Shown piece after piece: positions 10,513-22,386 of a DNA stretch of 64,000 bases; within the stretch, counting starts at the first letter, position 1, and every line of letters starts with the position of its first letter. Source of the DNA: Guillardia theta CCMP2712 (lineage: Eukaryota; Cryptophyceae; Pyrenomonadales; Geminigeraceae). The stretch covers positions 212,130-276,129 of the forward strand of contig NW_005434643.1 of assembly GCF_000315625.1 (NCBI RefSeq), written 5' to 3'. A model generated the notes under the pieces. That model saw only the letters and a list, made by a program, of their open reading frames with translations. It was not told where the DNA came from and did no database searches. The translations under genes were made by a program, and so were the position numbers.

Positions 10513-10826
10513 AGGCGTGAGGGGGGGGGATGAGAAGAGATTTCACACAAGTAAGGGAGAGGAGGGAAGGAAGGGGGGTGAGAAGGGAAGGAGAGGCACG
10601 AAAAAAAATGTGCAGGAGTGACGAGAAGAAGAGAGTGGAGCGTTTGAGGGATAGAGGTAAAGATGATGAGCTTTTTCAAGAGACTGCGTTAAAAGCAAAC
10701 ACAACGAGGGCAAAACTATTTCATCACTCGCTGATGGATCGATTGACGTTTTCTATGGCAGTCAGGTGCATGTAGACGAGGGCGCGGGAGGATCATTGAA
10801 GCTCTCCTTATTAGCTGAGACTTGAG

Positions 10827-13800
10827 ATGCCTCAAGAAGAAGGTCAGCAGGCGGATGGCAGCTACAGGCTGCGAAGACTCTTCTACGACATCAGCAACGT
10901 GATTGAAAAGTACGAGTATCGCAACGCCAACACGTTCTTGTCTTGGATTCTCAACTGCTCTACTGGAAACATTCTGCAACTTTTTTGTGCCTTGTTCCTG
11001 AGCCTATCAGGGCCTGTCTTCAAGCACGAGGGAGTAGGTGTCTTCTTCGATGGCCTGACGCTCCTGATCTCCCTCATCCTCCTGCTCTGGCTGCATCATG
11101 CCTCGGTGCTGCGGCACGAGATGTTCTTGAGCTGGCGAGTCAAGGTCTTTCTGAATCGCGTCTCGAAGCTCATGTCGTATCCTTCCTTGGGATCCATCTT
11201 TCACATGCTCGACAACTCGGTCTGGCTGCAGACCTCTCGCACCATCTCGACTGTGCTGGTCTACAACGAGGACGGAAGCACCAAGATCATACCCAGCCAG
11301 CTGCTGCTGAGTGGCGATCGGATCGAAACGCCTCCGGACATGACGCTGCTGAGCGATCACTGCGAGAAGCATGATGGCAACGACAGTATCGTCAAGGATA
11401 CTCCGACAGCGTCTAAACTGGATGACATTCTGAGTAAGAACAGAAGGCCTGACACGTTGTTCGAGAGGCAGACCAGGACCGTCAAGACGGTCGTTGGTTA
11501 CACACTCATCGGGTCACTCCTCGCTTCCTTCTTGTCCTCTATCCTCCTATTTGCCATCGACCCCCGTGCTTCGGAGGATCTGTTTGATATCTTCGTCGTG
11601 AGGCATGTGAATGTCTGCCTGCCGCTGCTCCCGCTCTCCATCTTCTTGACTTCCCTTGTTCTCAAAGTGGCATGCAACGCCTTCATCTCTGCTAAGATCG
11701 AGCTCCTGCAGAAGAACACAGAAGACATGAACCGGGAGAAGTTCTCGTCCCGAGAACGTCGTCTCAGCGTGGAGGAAGAGCCTCCAGTTTCGTCGGGGAG
11801 GAAGAGTTGGCTCGGGCGGCTCAAGGGCATGGTCGGGTTGAAGAAGCAAGGGAACAACAACGACGACATCCCAATGATGGGAGGAGGCAGCCGGCAGTGG
11901 CAGAAGTTCGATGCGGGCAGCATTGACAGTCAGCTATCATGGAGGATGGTCTTCAACTACTTCCTTCAGAGGATCCGCAAACCTTCGACCCACATTGAGA
12001 ACCAGAGCATCATTCCCATCGTCAACCCTTGTGCCGATGTTGTCGAGACTCTAGGGAGCGCGACTGTGCTGGCGTTTCCGGATGTGGATGGGATTCTGTC
12101 GGAGCCACTACTGTCCCCGAAGCAGATCTTCCTACTGACCTCCGAGGCCAAGACGAGTGGGACTGAGACGAAGACCAACGTCAAGATTATCGAGCTGCTC
12201 GCCTCAGACGATCGCTCGGCGTTGGGGGCCAGCAGCTTCGAGGACGCGGCGGCTGTTCGAAACTTTCTCTCCCAGCTGAAGCCCTTGGGCCTGAACTGTC
12301 TGCTCAACACAAACGCGCACGACGATGACTACTCCATGTTTGTTGAGCGAGTGCTGCGAGAGCGAGCGCAGGCGAGGACGAGGACGAGCTTGAGAGAGCA
12401 TGTGCGGAGCGAAGCTTACGGTGACTTTGTCTCCTGTGACACAGCAGACGCGTCGTACCTGCTGGCCGGCGTGATCGGCTTCTCGGAAGCAGTGGCCTCG
12501 TCGTTCTCACGTCTCATGGAGCTTCAGGTGCTCATTCAGCCTCCTCCGACCAACATCAGCGAGTCAGAGAAGAAGATCTCTAGACTGGCAAGCTACGAGT
12601 CCACGGAAAAGGTCAAGACGGAGCGGCACGTCATGTCAGTGGTGGTGGAGGATTCACAGCAGAAGCTGCAGCTGTTCAGCAAGGGCGACGTTGACTTCAT
12701 CATGAAGCGGTGCAACCAGATATGGGACGGGCAGGAGCTTCGAGCCATGACGGACCGAGACGTCTCCCTAATCTCCCATCACTGCTCTGAGTGTTACCAG
12801 AAGCACTACCGATGCATCGCTCTGTCCTACGTCTCTCTGGATGAGGACAAACGTTCTCTCCTCCTCGAGTCCTCGCAGTCCGGCCGCTGTGTCTTCTTGG
12901 AGTCGGATGGAGACAGTCAGCTGACCCTCATAGGAGCGACTGACTGGCAGCTGGACCGTCAGCTGACCCCGCGCGAGGCGTTCAACCTCTCGCGTCCCAA
13001 GTCTCAGCCGTCGCAGGCGCTCAAGGGGATGGAGGAGCTGATAGACCATCAGATCTTCATCGGCATGCTCATCCTCCGCTTCCGGCCCCTTCCCGAGATC
13101 ACCGACGCCATCGACATCCTCTCTGACGCCGGCATCCGCTTCGTGCTCTTCTCCGACATGCCCGAGTCAGCGACCGTCGCCTTCGGGAACCAGCTGGGCT
13201 TGTGGTCGGACTGGAACTGCTGCATCAGCCTGCGAGACCTTCCTCCTCCTATGCTCAGCAGGCCCCCCTCACCTCCTGGCAGCGGCATCAGCGCCAAGTC
13301 AGCGGGGCGGACAAACTACTCGCACCCTGACTCGCAGCAGGGGCCTCGCCTTCCGCACGGGATCAAGGCCATTCGCAAGCACATCCTCGAGGCCGACGAC
13401 GTTCCTCTCCGCGTCTCGATGTTCTGCGACTCCTCGCCTGACACCATGGCGTCTATGATAGAGATCCTGCAGGAGAACGGAGAGCTGGTCATGTGCTGCG
13501 GGAGCACCAAGAACATTCACAACATGCACCTCTTCGCCTCAGCAGACGTCTCGATGGCTGTCGACCCGCTTCCTGCAACCCGAGGCAGAGACGTCGTCTC
13601 CTTCTACGACTCCGACGCGGACGACCGGGTGCTCATCGACGCTCAGCTGGCGTCAGAGATCACGTCTGTGCCATGTGCGCTTCACTTCGGGCGCTACTGG
13701 AACATCATGAACATCCTTGAGATCGTAAGCACTTCCCGCATGCTCCTCGACGCCATGAGGCAAGCGTCACTCTTTGCCGTGCACGTTTCTCTCCTCCTCA

Positions 13801-14576
13801 TGTCAATCTCGCTCATCGGGAACTGCCTGCTGCTCCCCGAGGTCATTCATCCTGCGCAAGTGATCTGCATCCTCGTCACCATCAGCCCTTGTCTTCTCGT
13901 CGCCATCGTCTTCTCCGGCTACAAGATCTCTCGAAACATCAAGGCCGCCAACCCGATGAGGCTCAAGCTCGACACCAAGAAGGGAAAGCCGGCGATCCAT
14001 CGCTTCATCTTCTATGCGATCATCCGCTTCCTCCCTACTGCCTGCGTGTGCGTCGGGGCGTTCGTGTCGATGCTCTCCGCCAGCCTGTCATCCGAGGCGA
14101 CAGGGGCCCAGGAGTCGCCGCTGCAGAGCATCTGGTCCATCGTTGACTACAAGCTGAGGCCGATGGACGAGCTGGGGGAGCTCAAGTTCAACACGGCTAT
14201 TTTCGAGGCCCAGCAGGTTGTCAACATCCTCCTCGTCGTCTTCATGTCGTTCATGGCCATCGGCAGCCTTCACCGCACAGCTTCTCTCCTCGACCTCTGG
14301 CGCCACTGCAAGTTCATCTGGCTGGCGGCATGCGCGGCTGCGGGCCTCATCCAGGCGACGGTGACCAGCATCGCGCTCAGCAGCTCACACGATGGGGTGA
14401 GGCCGACGCTGAGGAGCACTCCTCCTTCCGTCTTCATCCTCGCAACCACGTGGCCCCTCGTCATCATCGCCATCGACGAGGCCCTGCGGCATCACGATCG
14501 CAAGAAGTTTCGCAAGCTGCAGCAGAGGCTGACGCTGCAATTCGAGACCCTCCTGGGGCAGACGAGCCCCAAGTGA
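10827..14576 (+). CDS. TMEM94-like P-type ATPase-related membrane protein
   Basis: One uninterrupted frame of 1249 aa, notable in this intron-rich region. It resembles animal TMEM94 (KIAA0195), reported as an ER magnesium transporter related to P-type ATPases. Supporting blocks: two N-terminal helix pairs (about residues 45-100 and 230-300), a fold with IFIGMLILRFRPLPEITDAI, DAGIRFVLFSD and NQLGLWSDWNCCISL, then MFCDSSPDTMASMIEILQE, GELVMCCGS and SADVSMAVDPLP, and six C-terminal helices. The expected phosphorylation motif DKTGT is not present; FPDVDGILSEPLL near residue 419 sits where it would be expected. So classical phosphoenzyme chemistry is doubtful. ATG 10827 follows an in-frame region without other starts. 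It converges with the next gene with 55 bp between stops. Confidence 0.82.
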   Translation: MPQEEGQQADGSYRLRRLFYDISNVIEKYEYRNANTFLSWILNCSTGNILQLFCALFLSLSGPVFKHEGVGVFFDGLTLLISLILLLWLHHASVLRHEMFLSWRVKVFLNRVSKLMSYPSLGSIFHMLDNSVWLQTSRTISTVLVYNEDGSTKIIPSQLLLSGDRIETPPDMTLLSDHCEKHDGNDSIVKDTPTASKLDDILSKNRRPDTLFERQTRTVKTVVGYTLIGSLLASFLSSILLFAIDPRASEDLFDIFVVRHVNVCLPLLPLSIFLTSLVLKVACNAFISAKIELLQKNTEDMNREKFSSRERRLSVEEEPPVSSGRKSWLGRLKGMVGLKKQGNNNDDIPMMGGGSRQWQKFDAGSIDSQLSWRMVFNYFLQRIRKPSTHIENQSIIPIVNPCADVVETLGSATVLAFPDVDGILSEPLLSPKQIFLLTSEAKTSGTETKTNVKIIELLASDDRSALGASSFEDAAAVRNFLSQLKPLGLNCLLNTNAHDDDYSMFVERVLRERAQARTRTSLREHVRSEAYGDFVSCDTADASYLLAGVIGFSEAVASSFSRLMELQVLIQPPPTNISESEKKISRLASYESTEKVKTERHVMSVVVEDSQQKLQLFSKGDVDFIMKRCNQIWDGQELRAMTDRDVSLISHHCSECYQKHYRCIALSYVSLDEDKRSLLLESSQSGRCVFLESDGDSQLTLIGATDWQLDRQLTPREAFNLSRPKSQPSQALKGMEELIDHQIFIGMLILRFRPLPEITDAIDILSDAGIRFVLFSDMPESATVAFGNQLGLWSDWNCCISLRDLPPPMLSRPPSPPGSGISAKSAGRTNYSHPDSQQGPRLPHGIKAIRKHILEADDVPLRVSMFCDSSPDTMASMIEILQENGELVMCCGSTKNIHNMHLFASADVSMAVDPLPATRGRDVVSFYDSDADDRVLIDAQLASEITSVPCALHFGRYWNIMNILEIVSTSRMLLDAMRQASLFAVHVSLLLMSISLIGNCLLLPEVIHPAQVICILVTISPCLLVAIVFSGYKISRNIKAANPMRLKLDTKKGKPAIHRFIFYAIIRFLPTACVCVGAFVSMLSASLSSEATGAQESPLQSIWSIVDYKLRPMDELGELKFNTAIFEAQQVVNILLVVFMSFMAIGSLHRTASLLDLWRHCKFIWLAACAAAGLIQATVTSIALSSSHDGVRPTLRSTPPSVFILATTWPLVIIAIDEALRHHDRKKFRKLQQRLTLQFETLLGQTSPK

Positions 14577-14631
14577 GGGAGAGAGAGGGGGGAGGCGAGG
14601 CAGCAGCGTTTACTCTTATCGGACGTGTGAG

Positions 14632-17600
14632 TCACTTCAACAAGATGTTCTTGAGCGACCATGCCGCAAACCTCTTGGCCTTGTCTGTCGCGCTCTCGTC
14701 CTCCATGAGCTCCTGCAGCGCCTTCCGCGCGGGCTCCTTCCATCCTCCTCCTTCCTCCCTCGCGCTGCTGCAGGTGTTGACGATGGCGAGAGCCGCGTAC
14801 TCTCTGACCTTGGGTCCCAACTGCCTGTTGAGCAAGGCAGTGAGGACAAGCATCCCCTCGTTCGCGTGCACGTCCTGGCAGTTGCCGACGTGCGAGCAGC
14901 AGGCGTTGTTAATGGCAGCGAGCGCGTGCTCGGTAGCTGCCGAGTCCTGAGGCTCATCCGACTGTTCTCTGCGGAGAAAGTCGAGAAGATGTTTGATCCC
15001 CTGCGCCTCATGCAGATCCTGCCGGCTCTCCGGGCAATTCATGCAAGCAGCTCGGATGCAGGCGGCGGCGAACAACCTGATGTTGACCTCCCGTCGAGCG
15101 AGCAGGAGAATCAAAGGCTGCGAGCCCTGCTCGGCAGCAAAGTCAACTCTGCACTCCTCCTCCTGATCCAGCGCTGCCCACATCATCTCACACAGGCATG
15201 CGAGGGAGGAGGAGTCCTCGACCCGAGCGAGCAGGTCGAGCAGGCGAGGCATCCACTTGTTGCTGTGCACGTCTGACCCGAAAGTCTTGACGGTCGAGGA
15301 GGCAGCATAGAGAAGCTGCGCGATGCTGTCAGGGAAGGTCTGAGCATTTTCCTCGACGAACGTCCTGAAGGCGGGGTGAGGATAGAGAGAAGAGACCTCG
15401 CTCGAGCTGCGACCAAGTCTCAGGAAGGAGTGAAGGGTGAGATCCTGGTGGCTCTTGTCCATCTTGTAGAAGGTATGCTCAAGACAGATGAGCATGTTCT
15501 CTCTGATTTCAGCATGCCATGGCTTCACTTTCTCTTGAGGGCACAGAGAGGCGGCAAAGACAAGGACGGTAGGGATAAGACTGCAAGCGTTCTTCTTCTT
15601 GAGACGGAGCAGGGAGCTCAGCCCATCATCGCTCTCAGCGAAATCCTGAGCAGACGGAGGATGCTGCAGCGCTGAAATCAATAGCTTCCAGTTATCCTCC
15701 ATGCCTGGATGCTCCAGGTTGCAATGCAGCATGAATCTTGACAGTCGGAGGTGCAGACTAGAGGAGACCACACTTGCCTGATGAAAGATGTGCCCGAGAA
15801 CCAGCTGACCCAACGAGAGGAGCAACCCGTGATTGAGAGTGTCTTGCAACAAGACCGACATGGGAATATGGTCCATCACTTGAGTCAACTCGGTTCCTCC
15901 TTCCCTCAGGAGCATTTCTAGCAAGATCCTAGCCTGCATCCTCACTGTCTGCGAGGGATGAAGAAGATAGCTGAATAGAAGCGACAGCCACGAGCGTCTG
16001 CTGCTTTCTTCCAACAGAAACCCTTCTTTGTGCATGTTGTTCAACAGGCAGAGGAGCGACTCGCACATCTCAGTCTCCGAGACATCTCTGCTCTGATCCC
16101 CTCTGGGTCTTCCTGACCAGGTCGCTGGTGAGCGTGAATTAGCCAACTCATTCGCTTCGTCTTCTTCTTGGAGGCCGGGAATGTGCTCGGGAAGTGAGCC
16201 CCAGGTCGTCAAGGTTGGGTGACGCTGGAACCATTCCTCAAGGTCTGTCTGCTGATCGAACATGGGGCGGTGCTTCTCAAGACTATCGGCAGCTATCTCG
16301 AAGATGTTGCAGCTGTACAGCACCTGGCAGTTCTCATGGTCCTCCTGAGAGATCACTTTGAGGGTCTTGACGACATGTCGAAAAGTTGCTTGAGATTGCG
16401 ATTGCTGAGCCAGTCGGAGCAGAGCCTCTGGAATCCTACAGGCTCTTGCTTCAGCCTTGCAGGTCTCGTTGGAATGGCACGCGTTGCATATCAAGTCGCA
16501 GGCTGAGATCGCAAAGGCATGAGACTGCTGTGAATCGTTGCCCTCGCGATCGAAGCTGAGAGTCTCCAGCAGCTCTGAGACGCAGCGCACGCCTTTAGCA
16601 AGGTGAAACGCCTCTTGAACTTCCCCAACATTATACAGATCTTGCCCATAATCCATCATGTCTCTGAGCTTGTGTAGCGCTTCTTCTTTTTCGAAGAGAA
16701 ACTTGGAAGACAAGTAAGAAACTAGCTTACTCACTGTAGATAGAAGCGAGTTGGCTACGAGCTTTGCCTTGTGAGTCTCATCGATCATGCCCTTGAGATC
16801 GCTCACGATGTGTGGGAACGTCGGCCTGTCGCTCGCTCGTTTCTTCCAACAGTCTTGGATCATCTTGGTCATGCTTGGCGTGCATGACCCCATGGTCGGT
16901 CGCTTATCTAGAGACAAGACCGCGTGAACTACTGCATCGACTTCGTTCCCGTCATACGGGCGTTCCGACGCGATCATTTCATTCAGCAGAATCGCGAAGG
17001 CGTAGACATCGACCGGAAAGCTGTAGGGTTGACGGGCAAGGATCTCTGGTGCCATGTAAGGAACCGTTCCCGTCAGCCCCTCCTCTGACACCCCAGTCTT
17101 CACTAAAGTCTTGGCGAGACCGAAGTCGGCTATTCTTGCTCCTAGCCCTTTATCGATCAAGATGTTCTGCGGCTTCAAGTCCCGGTGAAGAATGTCTCTA
17201 TGATGCAAGAATCGCATTCCCAGCGCGACGTCTTGAGCTATACTGAGCACTTGCCCGTATGTGATGGCAGCTTTTTGAACGTGTAAGACATTATCCAACG
17301 AGCCATGAGAGTAGAAATCGAGGACTATGCAGGGGGGAGAAGCACAAACCCCCAAGAACCTCACGATCTTGCTGTGCGAAAGGTCTGCCAGCAACCGCAA
17401 CTCCTTGAGGAATTCTTTGGTTGAAGAGCCAGAAAGGTCAGCAGAACCATTCTGTTCGTTGAGGGTTTTGAGCGCCACTGGTGATCCCAGCCACTCTCCG
17501 AGTGTCACCTTGAACATAGATATGAGAGGGAAATCATTACGCGCTCAGACTTACCTCACCAAAGCTCCCTGCGCCTAATCTTTTGACTTTGATGATCTCA

Positions 17601-17680
17601 CCGGATGGGATGATATGACACTTTCTCACACAATCATGAATGTCACTCTCTTGTACTCGATGCTGATTCAAGTTGCTCAT
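14632..17680 (-). CDS. TKL-like protein kinase with helical-repeat C-terminus
   Basis: Exons 17680-17555 and 17508-14632 join through a 46-nt GTAAGT..TTCAAG intron to give 1000 aa. The kinase domain covers about residues 30-300: Gly loop GAGSFGEV split by the intron, VALK, catalytic HRDLKPQNILI, DFGLAKTL, activation end GTVPYMAPEIL and DVYAFAILLNEM. These suit the tyrosine-kinase-like group of Ser/Thr kinases. The remaining 700 residues are helical and Leu-rich with ARM/HEAT-like patterns (for example HALAAINNACCSHVG and VREYAALAIVNTCSS), a likely protein-binding scaffold. No signal peptide or membrane helix is seen. Substrate unknown. I infer the repeat type from the Leu/Ala periodicity. Confidence 0.85.
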
Positions 17681-17699
17681 CTTACTTCAATGGTTTGAA

Positions 17700-18064
17700 G
17701 CCTTTGATCCAAGCATTTTGAGAACCCGCTGCAAACGAACATCAAAAACGATATCATCGGGGACATGTCAACTTTGATTTTGATACAAATCTAACTTGCG
17801 TACTAAGCTTCACACTGAGAGGCTCAAAAAGTGCCTGGTGATTGAGCTCCATGCTCTACTATGATCTCCCATGCCGCTGAGTCCACTAGTCCTCGCTCTC
17901 ATCAACGCGGGCAGCCGCACTGCACTACACTCTACCACTGGCGGCTCTAAATGGCCCAGTGGATCGCAAGCGGTATCATCGCGGTAGTAACGGTACAGCA
18001 GGGGGTGTACCGTAGCCTCTAGCAGCGCCGTCCGATCCTCACTCCGCTGCCTTGTCGCTCTTCC
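17700..18064. other. intergenic; likely promoter of the kinase gene
   Basis: Short A/T-mixed stretch upstream of the minus-strand kinase start at 17680. No specific element is recognised. Confidence 0.3.
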
Positions 18065-18960
18065 TACTTCCATAATGAGGCGGGCCGAGTCCGTCCCAGC
18101 CCGGGCCCGTTCAACACCAGCCTGCAGTGCGGCCGGGCACACTGTGACAGCCGGGCCCGGCTCGGGCCGCGGGACTGCGAGTCGGACGGATCGGACTCCA
18201 CTGGGGCCGCGCGCGCCGGCGACCGTATCGGACGGCCGGGGCCGCCCGGTACGGTCCGATCCTCAGCGGCCGCGGCCTGCGATGATCCGATCAGGACGCG
18301 GCCGCCGCGCGAGTCAGCGGCTCGGCTACTAGCACTGCGCATGCGGCAGTCCCGATCCGTGACCGGACCGTCACGGCCGCGCCGGCGTTACTCAGTTATT
18401 TTGAAGCGGCTCATAAACAGTCACTCTCACGGCCGCAGTGCCAGTGACTGGCTCGGAGCTGAGCCGGAGTGATGACCCGGCGTCCGGAGGGATCTGACTG
18501 TTGGCCCGGCCGGGCAGACTCAGAGTCAGCGGCGGCCCTGCCGGGGCGGTGGCACCGGGCAGGCCCGGCCCGGCTCAGCGGCCACTGAGTCGCCCGGCCC
18601 AGCCGCCGGGGCGGCCTTCCCGCGGGCCCCGGGCCCGGGCCGGCCCGCGCTATGCGGGAGCCGCAGTACTGCGGCTCGCAAACACTGACTTTTAAGCGGT
18701 CACTGATCAACCGTGTGATGTCCGATCACCCCCGGGCCCGGCCCCCGGGCACCGTGGCCCGGCCGGGCCGGGACCGTACTCCGACTCGCCGGGCTTTCAA
18801 GTTTCAGTTCGCACTCCGTCACTGCCCGCCGGCTGACCAGCGGCCTGCAGGGCGGCCGCGCCGGGCAATCATCAAGTTGAAAATCGTTGGCAAAGTACGG
18901 TCACGAGGCACCGTGACACCGTCTGACCGTCACTGTGAACTTCGGAAAGAGCTATTTCAA
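18065..18960. other. GC-rich island 3 (noncoding)
   Basis: About 900 bp of extreme GC content with recurrent GGGCCCGG, GGCCGCGGC, GGTCCGATC and CAGTGAC words. Open frames on both strands are composition artefacts rich in Arg, Gly, Pro and Ala. Confidence 0.7.
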
Positions 18961-19957
18961 AGGCCTTAGAACCATCTCAGGGGAATCTCACAAGCTCGCC
19001 TCAGTGCTAGTGGGGTATGAGATCGAGAGGCATCAAACTATGAATAAGATCTTCAGGGCCTCGCAAGGGGTTTCAAGTATGACTCTCCTCCTCGTCAGGG
19101 GCCGCTGTAAGGGGTCTGGCGATGACCTTGGATGTGAAATAAAGAGATTTCAGTCGATTAATCTTGTCACACCGTTGTAAATGAAGTCCTAACTCTGAAA
19201 GGCTGCAAGATGAGATGTCAAGCGATGGTGTTATGAGGCACAACCACATGGCCTCCGATTCCTCAGATACCAAGAAGGCGGCGATTGAGATCACAGAAAG
19301 GGCTAATGGAGATTGTTTTTAAGGGATAGCCTCTCTGCCTCTTCTACCGGCTTCCAGTGCAATCGGGATGGTCTGGAAATATTTCGATTTGTGCCGAGTG
19401 AGGAACCCATGGTCAGATGAAAAGGTAGGGTCCCGAGGCTGAATAGTGGGGGTAGGGGGTGTGAATCAATGGTCGTTGAGTCAACGTCTGGTGGCAGTGG
19501 ATAAGAACATCGGTTAATAATCGGGCAGGTACCCTCAAAGGGCTTCTACAAGATGGCACCCCCTCTTCGCATTTCTATCAACGGGGTGGGGGTGATCGAC
19601 AGTTGAGATTCCTTGGTTAGATTTTAGTTTTCTTCTGGAGGGGGTGGGGTAGTCATCGGGCGTTGGCAGGGTAGTGTGAGGCAGCATGAGCCTTTTGGAG
19701 CAAATAAAATGCTGACTGACGTGAGGAGATGACCCCACCCCCCACTCATACAAAGAATCTCTTTACGAGTTACCGGTACCGTAAAGGGAACCTTACACGA
19801 TGGGTCTTACAGCCAAACATTCCCACCCACCTTCCCTATTTGTAGCCAGTGACCGGTACCTAAGTTGTACCTGACAAAAGGAGTCCGAAACTCCATATGA
19901 CAGCCTCAGCTATTCATATTGTGAGCTCTATTTAATTTCGACTATCCCCGTACCCAC
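18961..19957. other. intergenic, no gene seen
   Basis: Mixed-composition DNA with GGTACC/ACCGGTACC words near 19775-19860 and G-rich stretches (GGGGGTAGGGGG near 19450). Short open frames show no recognisable product. Confidence 0.35.
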
Positions 19958-20248
19958 ATGACTGTTGAGTACCCAGACACAAGTGCTTCGGTCACAAGGT
20001 CACCCACCCCCAAAGCTACAACTTTCGTATACAAGATCAGCTGACACAAATCTGCATCAATCGATGCAAAATCTCAACGTTAGGCACAATTATTTGTTAG
20101 GGTTCCCGTCCCCCGTTCCTTTTATTTCGACATCTCCTTCCAGTCTGTCATCGTATCCGAACAACAGGGAGATCTCGGCAGCGCTCCTGTACAGCAGGCC
20201 AGACTGTGAGACTCAAGCAGGCTGTCTCTCAAGACTTGAAAGATCCGT

Positions 20249-20815
20249 TTGGCTGTTCAAATATCTTCATACAAGATACCTACTTCCAGAGCAAAGAGCG
20301 TTTTTGATTTCAGACCTTCAAACTCGGAGATGTGCGCTTCTACTCAAAACATGTATTCGCGCAGATACTCATCTCCTGAAGCGTTGGCAAAGCTCAGCAC
20401 ACGAGAGACGATGATAATGAAGGATGTTGATCTAAGCTCGTCTCCTACGTGCACTTATGATGGATGTCAAGAGTGGGTTTTACAAAGGATGTCAAACAGA
20501 TCCTCATCCGATGTCAAAGTCCGAAGCAGATACTACGATTCTGACCTGGCAAAGATCCCAGTACAACTCTTTGATCCCATCCCGGAAAACCCTTATCAAG
20601 AACAAGCAAGCAATACACACCGCGAGAAAAAAGGGCAACTAGCGAGTGAGAAGTCTATTGGGCGCCTTGGAGAAATTCTATCAGAAGGAAGCTATGCACC
20701 GGTGGAATTGCTCGAACGAAGTCCATTTGGAAGTGCAATTGATGAAATGGGAAATTTTATATCCTCGAGCAGAAATCGAGCTACTAGATCTTTTTCCTTC
20801 GGGGGCTTTTGCTAG
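20249..20815 (+). CDS. hypothetical Ser/Arg-rich protein (5' end unresolved)
   Basis: A 188-codon frame without ATG at its left edge, ending FSFGGFC and a stop at 20815. It opens right after an in-frame TGA, so a spliced upstream exon is likely. One consistent model starts at ATG 19958, splices at a GTATAC donor near 20029 to an acceptor near 20099, then removes a 40-nt intron (GTGAGA..GAAAG) ending just before ATCCGT at about 20243. The first internal ATG is in SEMCASTQN. The protein is hydrophilic, Ser-rich, with a CxxxxC-like pair (CTYDGC) and no domain I know. Codon use and lack of repeats favour a real gene. Confidence 0.45.
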   Translation: MAVQISSYKIPTSRAKSVFDFRPSNSEMCASTQNMYSRRYSSPEALAKLSTRETMIMKDVDLSSSPTCTYDGCQEWVLQRMSNRSSSDVKVRSRYYDSDLAKIPVQLFDPIPENPYQEQASNTHREKKGQLASEKSIGRLGEILSEGSYAPVELLERSPFGSAIDEMGNFISSSRNRATRSFSFGGFC

Positions 20816-21169
20816 AATTTCATTTTTTTCGGAAGGGGTTGAGCTGGATTTGTACAATAGACACTATTTTCATATCTGTATTCATTGAATCACATTAAAA
20901 CATTCTAAATTTTCTCTTATGCTCAGATCCTTTAATGCACGCTCATTATCTTGAGCAAGTAAACCTCGATCTGAATTAAGACGACTTAGTCAATGATGTA
21001 CACCAATTGCAATGCTATGTTCCAAGAAGATCATCGGACTGGAGTATCAGTTTTTCAGGATCTGGTGAAACCTCAGTGATTCAAGCTTTTGTCCGTGTGT
21101 AGAAAAGGCTTCGGGTAACCCAGTTAAGTTCAGTGATTTGGGAATCATTCAATCACCGGAAACCAAGGC
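20816..21169. other. intergenic, A/T-richer, no gene seen
   Basis: Likely 3' UTR of the preceding gene and spacer. No elements recognised. Confidence 0.3.
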
Positions 21170-21895
21170 TTGCCTGAGTTGTCTAAGTTTGCACGCCGCC
21201 AGAGCCGCGCGGCGCGTCAAGCCTCGGAGAGTCCGGGCAGGCCTGTCGACGAACTTAGTGCCGGGCGTCGGAACCGTCTGCTGACTGAGTTGTCCGGCCG
21301 CGGCGCGGCGCTCCACAGAAACTGGGCCCGGCGAAAGCGGCGCCGCCGCGGCTGGCACAGCCTCCGGGACCGTCGTCACGGCGTAGTCCGGCAGCCGGAG
21401 GCCGGGCGGGGAGTCCGAGGCTCATTCTGGCATGATTGATCGGACTAGGCTCGGCCGCCGGACTCCGGGAACTTGCAGTCGGCGACGGTCAACCGTTCGG
21501 TGGCAACCGTCACGCCGGCCGTCACGGCGTTGAACTCGGAACCCGGCGCGTCCCGGCCCCACGGTACCGTACCGTACTAGCCTAGTACGGTTTTTCACTT
21601 CACTTTGAGTAAAGAAGTACGGTACGGTACGCCGCCGGGGTACCGTACCGCCCGGTACGGTACTATCCGATGACTCGATCACCGGCGCGGCCGCCCGGCA
21701 GCCTGGCACACCGCCGGGCGGCCTCGGAGTCTGCCGCGACTGGCTGAGTGCGCGTTCGCCGGGCCCACCGTCACCGCCGGACCGTACGGTAGGCTGAGCC
21801 TGAGGCTGCCGCCCGGCCAGGCCCTCTGAGTGGCGCCGCGCGGCCGGGCGGCCCATACAAGTCGTAGGCCCGCACCATGACCGGGCGTTCAAGCC
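21170..21895. other. GC-rich island 4 (noncoding)
   Basis: GC-rich block with many GGTACGGTAC-type words and ACTTTGAGTAAAG at 21602-21614 behind a T-run, closely matching the element in island 1. No coding support. Confidence 0.7.
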
Positions 21896-22386
21896 AAGTT
21901 GATTTGATAGATGGAGAAAAAAGACAGTAACTTCTAGCTAGCAATGACGCTCTGCTTTCAGATCGCTGACTCTGCTGACATAACGTGGGAGGAAAAAGCT
22001 CTCATCCAATTACGGGAGCAGAGTGACAGCCATTGACTACCCCCCACCCACCCACGCTCAAGAGGGGTAGGTAGTTGCGCCTCTGCATTTACTCATCCTC
22101 ATAATGAAGCTCACCCCTCCTTTTCCCATTCCCTGAGGGGTACTGCTCTAATAAAAGTACCCCACCCCTGCTAAACCTCCCTGGGCCTTGATGGTTGCTT
22201 CAGAATGACCACAAGGAGGAGAGCTGTTTGGCAGTGAGAAGCCGGTATGGCAGGAGCATGGCTGCCTATCCTCATGGCTCGGACGAGCGATCTTCATACG
22301 TCGCTGCCTTCCGCTCCCTTCAAGCGTCAACAAAGTTGATCCATGACCTTGCCGTCAAGTTTCACCTGCTAAGCGGGAGCAGACAA
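21896..22386. other. upstream region of the giant kelch gene
   Basis: Contains CACCCCTCC and TACCCC pyrimidine words around 22035-22180. An alternative in-frame start for the next gene lies at 22258, but it would place 43 residues before the signal peptide. Confidence 0.35.
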
